From Burkholderiales bacterium GJ-E10 (GTDB lineage: Bacteria > Pseudomonadota > Gammaproteobacteria > Burkholderiales > Burkholderiaceae_F): 64,000 nt of DNA. The stretch spans positions 1,007,520-1,071,519 of the forward strand of contig AP014683.1 of the NCBI GenBank assembly GCA_000828975.1, in the 5' to 3' direction. The notes beneath the pieces are model-generated. The model searched no databases and was not told where the DNA came from. It worked only from the letters and a program-made list of their open reading frames with translations. Both the position numbers and the translations under genes were made by a program. Positions 22,209-31,502 of this stretch are shown here, piece after piece. The stretch's first letter is position 1. Each line of letters starts with the position of its first letter.

Positions 22209-23017
22209 ACCGGATCGACGCGCGGTTTGCGGCGCTGCGGGCGGCGGGGCGGACGGGGCTCGTGGCGTACGTCGCGGCGGGGGATCCGCTGCCGGAGTGC
22301 ACGGTTCCGATCCTGCACGAACTGGCGCGCACAGGTGCCGACGTGATCGAGCTGGGTGTGCCCTTCTCCGATCCGATGGCCGACGGTCCGGTGATCCAGC
22401 GTGCCGCCGAGCGCGCGATCCGCAACGGCGTGGGCCTGCGCGCGACGCTCGATCTGGCCGAGGAGTTTCGGCGCGGCGATGCCGAAACCCCCCTGGTCCT
22501 GATGGGGTATGCCAACCCGATCGAACGTCTGGGCACGGCGGCCTTCGTGCGCGCGGCGGCGGGTGCCGGCGTCGACGGGGTGATCGTGGTCGACTATCCG
22601 CCCGAAGAGTGCGTGGAGTTCGCGGCGGCGCTGCGGGAAGCGGGCATCGCGCCGGTCTTCCTGCTTGCCCCGACCTCGACCGACGCGCGGGTCGAGCAGG
22701 TGGCCCGCCAGGGGCGCGGATTTCTGTATTACGTGAGTCTCAAGGGGATTACCGGCGCCGGGCATTTCGATCCGGCTGCCGTGGCGGCGCGATTGCCGGC
22801 GATCCGGGAGCGGACTACGCTGCCCGTCGCAGTGGGATTCGGGATCCGCGATGGCGCGAGCGCCCGGGCGCTGGGCCGCCACGCCGACGCGGTGGTGGTC
22901 GGCAGCCGTCTCGTCGCCGAGATCGAAACGGCCGGGCCGCAGGGCGCGGTTGCGGCGGCGGGGCGGGTCATTGCAGAGATCCGGCATGCGTTGGATTCCG
23001 ATGGGCCGGATGCATAG
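22205..23017 (+). CDS. trpA: Tryptophan synthase alpha subunit
   Basis: 270 residues. Cleaves indole-3-glycerol phosphate and channels indole to TrpB. Catalytic Glu in [19 protein letters not shown] (around residue 50), Asp in [46 protein letters not shown] and the phosphate-binding [10 protein letters not shown]. The start overlaps the trpB stop. accD follows after 12 bases. Confidence 0.97.
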
Positions 23018-23029
23018 AAGGGGAACGGC

Positions 23030-23896
23030 ATGAGCTGGATCGAGAAACTTCTGCCTCCGCGCATCAAACCGGGCGGCGCGCGCAAGACCGTGCCGGAGGG
23101 CGTGTGGACCAAATGTCCGAGTTGCGAGGCGGTGCTGTACGCCGCGGAGTTGGAGCGCAGTCTGCAGGTGTGTCCGAAGTGCGGGCACCACATGCGCATC
23201 CGCACGCGCGACCGCCTGGATGCGTTGCTGGATCCGGAGGGGCGCCATGAAATCGGCCGCGAAGTCCTGCCGGTCGACACCTTGCATTTCAAGGACAGCC
23301 GCAAGTACTCCGACCGGCTGCTGGAAGCGGTCGAGGAAACCGGCGAAACCGACGCGCTGATCGCGTTTGCGGGGTCGATTCGCGCGGTGCCGGTGGTGGT
23401 GACGGCATTCGATTTCGATTTCATGGGCGGCTCGATGGGGTCGGTGGTCGGCGAGCGCTTTGCCCGGGCGGCGCAGGTGGCGCTGGATCAGAAGGTGCCA
23501 TTCGTGTGTTTCACGGCGACCGGCGGCGCGCGCATGCAGGAGGGGCTGCTCTCGCTCATGCAGATGGCCAAGACGACGGCGATGGTTGCGCGCCTGGCGC
23601 AGGCGGGCCTGCCGTTCGTTTCGGTGTTGTGCCATCCGACGTTCGGCGGCGTGTCGGCGAGCTTCGCGTTCATGGGCGACGTGGTCATGGCCGAGCCCAA
23701 GGCGCTGATCGGATTCGCGGGCCCGCGGGTGATCGAGCAGACGGTGCGCGAGAAGCTGCCCGAAGGGTTCCAGCGGTCGGAGTTCCTGTTGCAGAAGGGC
23801 GAGGTCGACATGATCGTGGACCGGCGGGAGATGCGGGACACGCTGGCCCATGTGCTGGCGCTGATGCAGCGGATGCCGGCCGACGCGATCGTATAG
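23030..23896 (+). CDS. accD: Acetyl-CoA carboxylase carboxyltransferase subunit beta
   Basis: 288 residues. With AccA it moves the carboxyl group from biotin to acetyl-CoA. N-terminal zinc finger C-x2-C-x15-C-x2-C (KCPSC...VCPKC), then the crotonase-like core: [52 protein letters not shown] and [25 protein letters not shown] upstream of the ATG is a good ribosome binding site. Its position after trpA and before folC is the usual arrangement. Confidence 0.97.
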   Translation: MSWIEKLLPPRIKPGGARKTVPEGVWTKCPSCEAVLYAAELERSLQVCPKCGHHMRIRTRDRLDALLDPEGRHEIGREVLPVDTLHFKDSRKYSDRLLEAVEETGETDALIAFAGSIRAVPVVVTAFDFDFMGGSMGSVVGERFARAAQVALDQKVPFVCFTATGGARMQEGLLSLMQMAKTTAMVARLAQAGLPFVSVLCHPTFGGVSASFAFMGDVVMAEPKALIGFAGPRVIEQTVREKLPEGFQRSEFLLQKGEVDMIVDRREMRDTLAHVLALMQRMPADAIV

Positions 23897-23916
23897 AAGC
23901 TTTTAGGAAGCCAGGC

Positions 23917-25227
23917 CTGCTCCCGCTCCCGCCCGCCAGCAGTCTTCCCGATACGCTCGATGACTGGCTCGCGTACGTCGAGCGCCTGCACAGTCGCCCG
24001 ATGGAACTGGGGCTGGAGCGGGTGCGCGCCGTCGCCGATCGCATGGGCCTGCGCTGGCCCTGCGCGACCATCGTCGTCGGCGGCACCAACGGCAAGGGAT
24101 CGACCTGCGCCATGCTGGACGCGATCCTGCGCGCCGCGGGATACCGCGTCGGCAAGTATGCGTCGCCGCATCTGCTGCGGTTCGTCGAGCGCGTGCAGAT
24201 CGACGGCCGGCCGGTGGCCGAGCCGGCCTTGCTCGCCGCGTTCGCGGCGGTCGAGCGCGCGCGCGGCGACACCCCGCTGACCTATTTCGAATTCACCACC
24301 CTGGCCGCGTTTTCCTGCTTCGCGGGGGCGGAACTGGATTGCGCCGTCCTCGAAGTCGGTCTGGGCGGACGTCTCGACGCGGTGAACATCGTCGATGCGG
24401 ACTGCGCGATCGTCACCACCGTCGATCTCGATCACATGGAATGGCTGGGGGGCACGCGCGAGGCGATCGGCGCGGAGAAGGCGCATATCTACCGCGCCGG
24501 GCGACCGGCGATCTGTGTCGACCCGGATCCACCCGCGTCCTTGCGCGTCGTTGCCGCCGATCTGGGGGCGGATCTGTGGTGCCTGGGACGCGATTTCGCG
24601 GTTGCCGACGTGCATCGACCGCCGGGGCCGGCGCAGTGGACCTACCGCGGGCGCGTGCAGGGCCGCGCGGCGCTGCCGTGGCCGGCGTTGCGCGGGGAAC
24701 ACCAGTTGCGCAATGCCGCCGGGGCATTGGCGGCGCTCGAAGCCCTGGCGGATCGCCTGCCGGCGGATCAACAGGCGGTGCGGGTCGGCCTGCGGACGGT
24801 GGCGCTGCCCGGGCGCTACCAGGTGCTGCCGGGGCGGCCGACCCTGGTCCTCGACGTGGCGCACAACCCTCATGCGGCGCGAGCGCTGGCGCAGGCCTTG
24901 CGTGCGCACGGTCCGTTTCGCAGGACCTACGCCGTATTCGGCATGCTGGCCGACAAGGATGCGCAGGCCGTGGTCGCGGCGCTGCCGGACGTCATCGACG
25001 TCTGGCATCTTGCCGGGACCACGGGCGCGCGCGGGCGGGACGCGCAGTCCCTGGCGCGGGCGGCCTTCGGCGATGGCACGAAGGCACCGGTTTTCCATCA
25101 CGACTCGGTCGCGGCCGCGCTCGACGCGGCCGCGGCGGAGGCAGGGCCGGATGATAGAATTGTGACGTTTGGTTCATTTGTCATCGTCGCAGATGCACTG
25201 CGATGGGCGGAGCGCGGGTCGCGATGA
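23917..25227 (+). CDS. folC: Folylpolyglutamate synthase / dihydrofolate synthase, start codon unusual
   Basis: About 436 residues. Joins glutamate to dihydropteroate and to folates using ATP. Conserved parts: DTLDDWLAYVERLHSRPMELGLERV, P-loop VGGTNGKGSTCAMLDAIL, KYASPHLLRFVERVQIDG, YFEFTTLAAF, LEVGLGGRLDAVNIVDAD and the C-terminal LVLDVAHNPHAARALA. No in-frame ATG, GTG or TTG exists between the end of accD and ATG 24001, which would cut off the conserved DTLDDWLAYVERLH. The best alternative is CTG 23917, with AGGAAG (23905-23910) 6 bases upstream. A sequencing or assembly error near 23900 is also possible. The stop overlaps the next gene (ATGA). Confidence 0.9.
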   Translation: MLPLPPASSLPDTLDDWLAYVERLHSRPMELGLERVRAVADRMGLRWPCATIVVGGTNGKGSTCAMLDAILRAAGYRVGKYASPHLLRFVERVQIDGRPVAEPALLAAFAAVERARGDTPLTYFEFTTLAAFSCFAGAELDCAVLEVGLGGRLDAVNIVDADCAIVTTVDLDHMEWLGGTREAIGAEKAHIYRAGRPAICVDPDPPASLRVVAADLGADLWCLGRDFAVADVHRPPGPAQWTYRGRVQGRAALPWPALRGEHQLRNAAGALAALEALADRLPADQQAVRVGLRTVALPGRYQVLPGRPTLVLDVAHNPHAARALAQALRAHGPFRRTYAVFGMLADKDAQAVVAALPDVIDVWHLAGTTGARGRDAQSLARAAFGDGTKAPVFHHDSVAAALDAAAAEAGPDDRIVTFGSFVIVADALRWAERGSR

Positions 25228-25946
25228 AATTGGCTGCCGACCGGGTCGATGCACAGCGGGAGGCGGGGGACGCAGCCGCGCGGCTCCTGCGCATCCGTTT
25301 GCGACGCCGTCTGATCGGCGCCGCGGCCTTGCTCCTGGGCGCGGTTGTATTCGTACCGATGCTGCTGCAGCATCCTCCCAAGACCGTACCCGACACCATT
25401 CCGATCGCCATCCCCGGCGAAAACACCCCGTTCGTCTCGCACCTGTCGCCTTCGGCCCCCGGGGCCGTCACCGGCGTCGTGCGACCTGCGCCCGCCGTTG
25501 CGCCGCCGGTTTCCGGAACGCAAGCCTCCGACGCCCAGGCTGCGGCGCCGGCACCGGACGCACCGGCAGCGGCGGCCGCTGCGGCGCCCGCACCCGCATC
25601 GACCTCCGCGGGTGGCAAGGCGACCGTTGCCCCGGCGAAGGCCGCCGCGGCGGCGAACTCGGATGCCGGAACTGCGGCGGCGGTTGCCAAGCATCATTCC
25701 CCCCATGCGAAGACGCGGCCGCTCTATGTCCAGGCCGCGGCCGTGGTCACCCCGCATGCCGCGCGCGAAATGGTGAATCGCCTGCGGGATGCCGGTTTCC
25801 ATGCGTTCTACGAACGTGCGAACACCTCGGTCGGCGTGCGCTACCGTGTGCGGATGGGCCCGTACGCTTCCCACAAGCGGGCGCGGCATGTGCGGGCGCA
25901 GTTGCGGAAGCTGGGCATTCACGCCAATCTCGTCTACGCGGGATGA
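25224..25946 (+). CDS. dedD: SPOR-domain inner-membrane protein (DedD-like)
   Basis: 240 residues. One N-terminal membrane helix (RLIGAAALLLGAVVFVPMLL) after a short basic cytoplasmic tail, then a Pro/Ala-rich periplasmic linker, and a C-terminal SPOR domain (LYVQAAAVVTPHAAREMVNR, RVRMGPYASHKRARHVRAQL) that binds septal peptidoglycan lacking stem peptides. DedD-type proteins help cell constriction. It is translationally overlapped with folC and cvpA (ATGA at both ends), as in the folC-dedD-cvpA-purF order of other proteobacteria. Confidence 0.85.
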   Translation: MKLAADRVDAQREAGDAAARLLRIRLRRRLIGAAALLLGAVVFVPMLLQHPPKTVPDTIPIAIPGENTPFVSHLSPSAPGAVTGVVRPAPAVAPPVSGTQASDAQAAAPAPDAPAAAAAAAPAPASTSAGGKATVAPAKAAAAANSDAGTAAAVAKHHSPHAKTRPLYVQAAAVVTPHAAREMVNRLRDAGFHAFYERANTSVGVRYRVRMGPYASHKRARHVRAQLRKLGIHANLVYAG

Positions 25947-26443
25947 GCGCCGTCGACATTGCGTTCGCGGTCGTGGTCGGCCTGTCGGTCTTTTGGGGCC
26001 TGTGGCGGGGGATCACACGGGAACTGATTGCAACGATTTCGTGGGTGATCATCGGCGTGCTCGTCTATCGGTACGCGGGTCCCCTGGGCTCGCTGGTGCC
26101 GTTGTCGGCGCCGCCGGTCGTGCGCATCGCGCTCGCGGGCGCGGTGATCCTCGTGATCGGAATCTTCGCTGCCGCGCTGGCGGGGCGGGGGTTGCGGTCG
26201 GTGGTGGCGGCGTCGGACCTGGCGGGCACCGACCGGATGCTGGGCGCGGTGTTCGGCGCCCTGCGCGGCGCGCTGCTTTCGCTGCTGGTCACCGGGCTCG
26301 TGGTCGAAACCGGATTTGCCGGCGCCCGGCCGTGGCGCGCGTCGGCGAGCGGGCCCGCGCTCGAGCGCGTATGGCAATGGATCTCGCATGACGTCGCGAT
26401 GCATCGCGGCGGCGTGGCAATGGTGAATTCGAAAAGGAACTGA
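25943..26443 (+). CDS. cvpA: CvpA family membrane protein
   Basis: 166 residues with four hydrophobic segments; opening VDIAFAVVVGLSVFWGLWRG and GTDRMLGAVFGALRGALLSL are typical of CvpA, known for colicin V production and found with purF. Its biochemical role is poorly defined. It overlaps the SPOR gene by 4 bases and ends 5 bases before purF, with AAGGAA just ahead of the purF start. Confidence 0.9.
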   Translation: MSAVDIAFAVVVGLSVFWGLWRGITRELIATISWVIIGVLVYRYAGPLGSLVPLSAPPVVRIALAGAVILVIGIFAAALAGRGLRSVVAASDLAGTDRMLGAVFGALRGALLSLLVTGLVVETGFAGARPWRASASGPALERVWQWISHDVAMHRGGVAMVNSKRN

Positions 26444-26448
26444 CCGAT

Positions 26449-27978
26449 ATGTGCGGAATCGTCGGCGTGGTGGCCAACACGCCCGTGAATCAGTTGCTGT
26501 ATGACGCCCTGCTCATGCTGCAGCATCGCGGGCAGGACGCGGCGGGTATCTGTACCGCTAACGGAAACCGGTTTCACATGCACAAGGGGGCGGGGTTCAC
26601 GCGGGACGTCTTCCGCACGCGCAACATGCGCTCGCTGCCGGGGCATGCGGGGATTGCCCAGGTCCGCTATCCCACCCAAGGCTCGGCGGTGGACACCGAG
26701 GAGGCGCAGCCTTTCTACGTCAACGCGCCCTTCGGAATCAGCCTGGCGCACAACGGCAACCTCACCAATGCGGTGGAGTTGAAGGAGGAGATGTTCCGGC
26801 GCGATCGCCGGCACATCAACACCAATTCGGACTCGGAAGTGCTGCTCAACGTGCTGGCGCACGAACTGGCGATGGCCAGCAATCGCAACGCCCTCGATCC
26901 CGACACCATCTTTCGGGCCGTGGCGGCATTGCACGGGCGGGCGCGGGGCGCGTATTCGGTGGTGGCGTTGATCGCGGGATACGGCATGCTGGCGTTCCGC
27001 GACCCCTATGGCATCCGGCCGCTGATCTACGGCGTCCATGAAGGAGAGCGAGGCCCCGAGTACATGGTGGCGTCGGAGTCGGTGGCGCTGGACGGGATGG
27101 GATTCCGGCCGGTGCGGGACATCGCGCCCGGCGAGGCCATCTTCGTCGACCTGGAGGGGCATCTGCATGCACGGCAGTGCGCGACGGCGCCGAGCCTCAA
27201 TCCCTGTCTGTTCGAATACGTCTATCTCGCCCGGCCGGATTCGGTGATCGATGGCGTCTCGGTCTATGCGGCGCGGCTGCGCCTGGGCGAGACGCTGGCG
27301 GCCCGGGTCGCCGAGGAGATCCGGCAAGGCGACATCGACGTGGTGATGCCGATTCCCGACTCCAGCCGCCCGGCGGCGTTGCAGCTCGCAAACCGGCTGG
27401 GCATCGATTACCGCGAAGGATTCATCAAGAATCGCTACATCGGACGCACCTTCATCATGCCCGGGCAGTCGGTGCGCAAGCGTTCGGTGCGGCAAAAGTT
27501 GAATGCGATCGGCATGGAGTTCAAGGGCAAGAGCGTGCTGCTCGTCGACGATTCCATCGTCCGGGGGACGACCAGCCAGGAGATCGTGCAGATGGCGCGT
27601 GACTCCGGCGCCGCGAAGGTCTATTTTGCATCGTCGGCGCCGCCGGTTCGCTACCCGAACGTCTACGGCATCGACATGCCCACGCGCGCCGAATTGATCG
27701 CGTCCTCACGCAGCGACGACGAGATCCGCGAGGCGATCGGCGCCGACGCCCTGATCTATCAGCGCCTGGAAGACCTCACGCGCGCGGTGCGCGATGGCAA
27801 TCCGGCGATCGACGGTTGCGAGGCCTCCTGTTTCGACGGGCGGTACATCACCGGCGATATCACCGCGGCGTACCTCGACCGGATCGAACAGGCGCGGCTC
27901 ACGCCCACGACCACCGAGGGCGCGGGCTTGCCGCAACTGTCGCAGCAGAATCTGGCGTTCGAATCGGGCGAAGGGTGA
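26449..27978 (+). CDS. purF: Amidophosphoribosyltransferase
   Basis: 509 residues. First committed step of purine synthesis: PRPP and glutamine to phosphoribosylamine. Glutaminase nucleophile Cys2 in MCGIVGVVANTPVNQLLYD, with QHRGQDAAGI and SLAHNGNLTNA; the phosphoribosyltransferase half has VLLVDDSIVRGTTSQEIV (PRPP loop) and YPNVYGIDMPTRAELIA. No propeptide precedes Cys2. It lies between cvpA and metZ. Confidence 0.97.
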   Translation: MCGIVGVVANTPVNQLLYDALLMLQHRGQDAAGICTANGNRFHMHKGAGFTRDVFRTRNMRSLPGHAGIAQVRYPTQGSAVDTEEAQPFYVNAPFGISLAHNGNLTNAVELKEEMFRRDRRHINTNSDSEVLLNVLAHELAMASNRNALDPDTIFRAVAALHGRARGAYSVVALIAGYGMLAFRDPYGIRPLIYGVHEGERGPEYMVASESVALDGMGFRPVRDIAPGEAIFVDLEGHLHARQCATAPSLNPCLFEYVYLARPDSVIDGVSVYAARLRLGETLAARVAEEIRQGDIDVVMPIPDSSRPAALQLANRLGIDYREGFIKNRYIGRTFIMPGQSVRKRSVRQKLNAIGMEFKGKSVLLVDDSIVRGTTSQEIVQMARDSGAAKVYFASSAPPVRYPNVYGIDMPTRAELIASSRSDDEIREAIGADALIYQRLEDLTRAVRDGNPAIDGCEASCFDGRYITGDITAAYLDRIEQARLTPTTTEGAGLPQLSQQNLAFESGEG

Positions 27979-27983
27979 TCGAC

Positions 27984-29204
27984 ATGGCCAAGCAGAGCCG
28001 CAATCTTCCGCTGGATCCCGACGTGGCGTTCGAGACCGCCGCCGTGCGCGCCGGCACCGAACGCACGGACTTCGGCGAGCACAGCGAAGCGTTGTTTCTG
28101 ACGTCGAGCTTCGTGTATCAGAGCGCGGCGCAGGCGGCGGCGATGTTCTCCGGTACCGAGGAGGGCTACGTCTATTCGCGCTTCTCCAATCCGACCGTGG
28201 CGATGTTCGAGCGGCGCCTCGCGGTGCTGGAGGGTGCGGAGGACTGCGTGGCGACGAGTTCCGGCATGTCGGCGATCCTTGCCGTGTGCCTGTCGCATCT
28301 GAATCCGGGCGACCGCGTGCTGTGCGGCGCGAGCGTGTTCGGCGCAACGGTGAACCTGTTCGCCAATCTGATGGCGCGGTTCGCCGTCGAGACGGTCTTC
28401 GTGCCGGCCACCGATCCGCAGGCGTGGCGCGCCGCCGCGAACGATCGCACGCGCATGCTGTTTTTCGAGACGCCGTCGAATCCGCTCATGGAGATCGTCG
28501 ATCTCGAAGCGCTGGCGGCGCTGGGGCGCGAACTCGGAGCGCTCACGGTGGTCGACAACGTGTTCTGCACGCCCGTCCAGCAGCGCCCGCTCGAGTTCGG
28601 CATCGATGTGGTCGTGCACAGCGGGACGAAGTTCATCGAAGGTCAGGGGCGGGTGATCGGCGGCGCGGTCCTGGGCACGCGCGAGTTCATCCGCAAGAGC
28701 ATCTACCCGTTCGTGCGCACGACCGGCCCGAGCATCTCGCCGTTCAACGCCTGGCTGATGCTCAAGGGGCTGGAGACCATGCCGCTGCGCGTGCGCGCGC
28801 AATCGGAGGCGGCGCTGACGCTGGCGCGCTGGCTCGAGGCGCAACCGGCGGTGGCCCGGGTGTACTACAGCGGACTCGAATCGCACCCGCAGCACGCGTT
28901 GGCAAGCCGCCAGCAGCGGGGGTTCGGGGCGGTGATCGCCTTCGAACTGCGCAGCGAGGGCAATGCCGAAGCCGACCGCATGCGGGCGTGGAGGGCCATC
29001 GACGCGGTGCGGATCTTCTCGATCACCGGCAACCTCGGCGACACGCGCTCGACCATCACCCATCCGGCGACCACCACCCACGGTCGCCTCACGCCGGAGG
29101 CGCGGGCGCGCGCCGGAATCGGCGAAGGCTTGATCCGGATCGGCATCGGCCTGGAAGCGGTCGAGGACCTACGGCGCGATCTGGAGCGGGCGCTGGCGGC
29201 GTAG
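27984..29204 (+). CDS. metZ: O-succinylhomoserine sulfhydrylase
   Basis: 406 residues, Cys/Met-metabolism PLP enzyme that makes homocysteine directly from O-succinylhomoserine and sulfide. Signatures: YVYSRFSNPTVAMFERRLA, SSGMSAILAVCLSHLNPGD, DNVFCTPVQQRPLEFG, the PLP lysine in VVHSGTKFIEGQGRVIGGA, and ITGNLGDTRSTITHPATTTH. ATG 27984 has AAGGG at 27971-27975; GTG 27975, overlapping the purF stop, is an alternative. It is the last gene of the co-directional run. MetZ rather than MetB or MetY is judged from overall pattern and from the gene's usual place after purF. Confidence 0.9.
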   Translation: MAKQSRNLPLDPDVAFETAAVRAGTERTDFGEHSEALFLTSSFVYQSAAQAAAMFSGTEEGYVYSRFSNPTVAMFERRLAVLEGAEDCVATSSGMSAILAVCLSHLNPGDRVLCGASVFGATVNLFANLMARFAVETVFVPATDPQAWRAAANDRTRMLFFETPSNPLMEIVDLEALAALGRELGALTVVDNVFCTPVQQRPLEFGIDVVVHSGTKFIEGQGRVIGGAVLGTREFIRKSIYPFVRTTGPSISPFNAWLMLKGLETMPLRVRAQSEAALTLARWLEAQPAVARVYYSGLESHPQHALASRQQRGFGAVIAFELRSEGNAEADRMRAWRAIDAVRIFSITGNLGDTRSTITHPATTTHGRLTPEARARAGIGEGLIRIGIGLEAVEDLRRDLERALAA

Positions 29205-29352
29205 CGTCGGCGCGTGACCGGGAACGGTCAGGAGTTCTATGCACGAAGCGTCGTAAGAAGTCAGAGTTGCTCGGAACTCGCATGCACGGCGCGACGAAGC
29301 CGGAACCGCCGAAAATTCCGGCGATCAACCGGCAAGCTGCTTGTCATGCCCA

Positions 29353-29646
29353 TCAGTAGCCTGCTTCCTTCTGGTGCCGGAATGCCAGGACATAGACCGC
29401 ATCGGCGGCCGGTTCGTGGCGGTACAGGGCTACATAGCCGGAATCCCCGAAGGCGATCAACAGTTCGCGCAGCTCCGGCATTTCAGAGAACGGCCGCCCA
29501 ATTTCAGGGGCCGTTTCCAGCAGCAGGAATTGCCGCTCGATGGCCTGACCGGCTCGCCTGGCGGCGTCCGGGGCCTTGATGGCAAGGAAGCGACGGCATC
29601 GCTCCAAGCCTTCTGCCGCGCCTTCGGTGACGATTACTTGTGGCAC
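29353..29646 (-). CDS. RelE/ParE-superfamily toxin
   Basis: 97 residues. Fold pattern: VIVTEGAAEGLERCRRFLA, a helical hairpin with ERQFLLLETAPEIGRPF, then the strands ELRELLIAFGDSGYVALYRH and DAVYVLAFRHQKEAGY, as in ParE/RelE proteins (gyrase poison or mRNA cleavage). It overlaps the upstream antitoxin gene by 13 bases, the normal arrangement. The target cannot be told from sequence. Confidence 0.85.
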   Translation of the reverse strand: MPQVIVTEGAAEGLERCRRFLAIKAPDAARRAGQAIERQFLLLETAPEIGRPFSEMPELRELLIAFGDSGYVALYRHEPAADAVYVLAFRHQKEAGY

Positions 29647-29906
29647 TCAGGCATCGCCTTTCCATCTTCGGTGCCCCAGGTGTTCAACCATGTGCGGACT
29701 TCCTGGCCGGTGAGGTGCCGGCCGGTTTCCTGATAGGCCGTCCAGGAAGCCAAGGCTTCCCGCTTGAAGCTCTCACGGGCTTCCTCGCGCTCGACGTATT
29801 GCTGGATGGCTTCGAGCATGATCCAGTGCGGCGAGCGGCGGCGCTGGCTGGCGAGGTGTTGGACGCGGCCTTTCAGCGCATCGTCGATCTTGAGCGATGT
29901 TGCCAT
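29634..29906 (-). CDS. Ribbon-helix-helix (CopG/ParD-like) antitoxin
   Basis: 90 residues. The N-terminal strand ATSLKIDDALKGRVQHLASQ and helices through SPHWIMLEAIQQYVEREEA match the RHH DNA-binding fold; the charged C-terminal half would bind the toxin. AGGA lies 8 bases ahead of the ATG. It is first in the pair and probably represses its own promoter, which would lie at 29907-29960, an AT-richer stretch than its surroundings. Confidence 0.85.
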   Translation of the reverse strand: MATSLKIDDALKGRVQHLASQRRRSPHWIMLEAIQQYVEREEARESFKREALASWTAYQETGRHLTGQEVRTWLNTWGTEDGKAMPECHK

Positions 29907-30528
29907 TGCCGTTTTTCCTATTACTTTATGATACCAGGTGATACCTTAGCCCTTCCCACCCTGTCCGTCAAACGATCATTAACCCGGATTCCCCCGCTAC
30001 CGAGCATGCCGCCGATCGCGCCGAAATCCCGGTTCTTGGCGCTGCCCTTGGCCGCGGCCACCTGCACGCCCGATCGAAGGTCGTCCAGGGGCAGAGCATG
30101 GTGCTGGCCTCCTTGGCACTGACGCCCCCGCCGACCATGGCTCCGATTGGGCCGAGCAGTCCGCCCAAGGCTGCGCCCATCCCGCCGGCATGGTTGTTCG
30201 AGAACGTGATCGACGGGCTCAGGGAATCGTCCGCGGAGACCATCCGGCCTTTGCCGAAGTGCGAATTTCTGCGCAGTCGCGCGGTAGGAGTTTGGCAGCG
30301 TCGAAGAAATCCAGGACCACGCCAGCAAGTGGATGTGGTCCTGCGATTCCGACCGCCCACATGGCCTTGGGCGAAATCACGCCAAGACAGCCGGCTGGCC
30401 ATGGCCGCTTGGCGCTACTTCCGGCCCCCATCCAAAATGGGGGATTACTTTCCCTCCCGAAGAGCGCATGTCTTGGGGAGGTGCTTCTCGACTTCCTTTG
30501 CGATACAGCGTGTCCGGGGAAACCGGCT
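29907..30528. other. 622-base stretch without an intact gene
   Basis: It holds the putative toxin-antitoxin promoter side (29907-29960) and the broken glycine-rich gene (29968-30243). From 30244 to 30528 no coding frame, repeat or RNA was recognised, only short GC-biased open frames. It separates the toxin-antitoxin pair from the PEP-CTERM gene and looks like decayed accessory DNA. Confidence 0.5.
29968..30243 (-). pseudogene. Frameshifted remnant of a glycine-rich (glycine-zipper-like) protein
   Basis: On the minus strand one frame reads SLSPSITFSNNHAGGMGAAL, GGLLGPIGAMVGGGVSAKEA, then loses sense at a CCCC run near 30088-30096. The next frame continues in register as LDDLRSGVQVAAAKGSAKNR, DFGAIGGMLGSGG before ending in unrelated sequence. 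The two halves look like one protein broken by a single-base indel and cut off at its C-terminus. The exact family is not recognised with certainty. It is not expected to be functional. Confidence 0.5.
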
Positions 30529-31353
30529 TTACTGTTTCGCGGATCGATTCCTGCTGCGACGCGCCAGCGCCAGGCCAGTGAATGCCATTCCGAACAGGCC
30601 GAGGGATGCGGGTTCGGGAACCGACGTGGGTGTACCGCCCGTGCCGGCGATTTGGTTCACGGTCAGGCTGTAGTTTCCGTATGGGGCTGGTGGCAGGGTG
30701 CGAAAGCACGGCCCACAGTTTGCAACCCCGAGAAACAGGTCTGTTGCTCCAGTCGGTACGTCAAAGGTCTGGGTGCTCCCGGTCCCGTTGCCGGTCAGGC
30801 CGTCACCGATGAAGAAGGTTTGATCCAGGAGAGGCGAGAGCGAGGAAAAGCCGATAGCGGTCGGTGAAGAAAAGGAAAGCGCGGCGGGAGCGGCGCCGCT
30901 CGGTCCGCCGGCGCCAACGAAGACACCAAGCAATGGCAGGCCGGTTCCTGTCGGAACCGTGATTCCCGAGATCGAACTCGATCCAACCGATGGCCAGTAA
31001 GTATTCCCTGTGAAGGTTCCCGGCCCAAACCCGTCCGGTGTGTTCAATGGTCCGGAGCCAAAAAAATTGCCACCCGAGATGCAACCAGTGCTTAATCCGC
31101 AAGACACGCCGCCAAGATCGGTGAGGCTACCCGTAACGTTCGAGAAGGTCACCGCGGTTGTACCGGAAACAAGGGCGACCGATGGCGGCAGATCGCCCGG
31201 GCCCGGACTGCTCGCGCCGGCAAGGAAGATGTCCGCATTTGCGCTGACGGAAATTGCAGAGGCCCAGGCGGGAGCAGCGGCGAACCCCGTCAGGGCGGCA
31301 GCGGCAAACGCCGCGGAAATTGCGTGACGGCATCGAACGACATTGCGGATCAT
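30529..31353 (-). CDS. PEP-CTERM sorted exported protein
   Basis: 274 residues. Signal peptide at the start (ISAAFAAAALTGFAAAPAWA), a serine/threonine/glycine-rich extracellular body with few charges and two close cysteine pairs (GGVSCGLSTGC and VANCGPC), and the C-terminal sorting signal VPEPASLGLFGMAFTGLALA followed by RRSRNRS. PEP-CTERM proteins are processed by exosortase and usually reach the surface or biofilm matrix; no exosortase gene is in this window. Base composition is less GC-rich than its neighbours. GGGGAAG before the ATG is a good ribosome binding site. It lies 149 bases downstream of the kinase on the same strand. Confidence 0.88.
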   Translation of the reverse strand: MIRNVVRCRHAISAAFAAAALTGFAAAPAWASAISVSANADIFLAGASSPGPGDLPPSVALVSGTTAVTFSNVTGSLTDLGGVSCGLSTGCISGGNFFGSGPLNTPDGFGPGTFTGNTYWPSVGSSSISGITVPTGTGLPLLGVFVGAGGPSGAAPAALSFSSPTAIGFSSLSPLLDQTFFIGDGLTGNGTGSTQTFDVPTGATDLFLGVANCGPCFRTLPPAPYGNYSLTVNQIAGTGGTPTSVPEPASLGLFGMAFTGLALARRSRNRSAKQ

Positions 31354-31502
31354 GTTCTTCCCCTATCGCGGCACACTATTGCGCTGATTCCATCGAGGCC
31401 ATCCGGCTCGGATTCGATTGGCCCGTCTTCCATCACGCAATATAGGTATCGCGATCCCTTCGGAACACCCCTCGTTCGAGGGGACAGGCAGTCACCGCCC
31501 TG

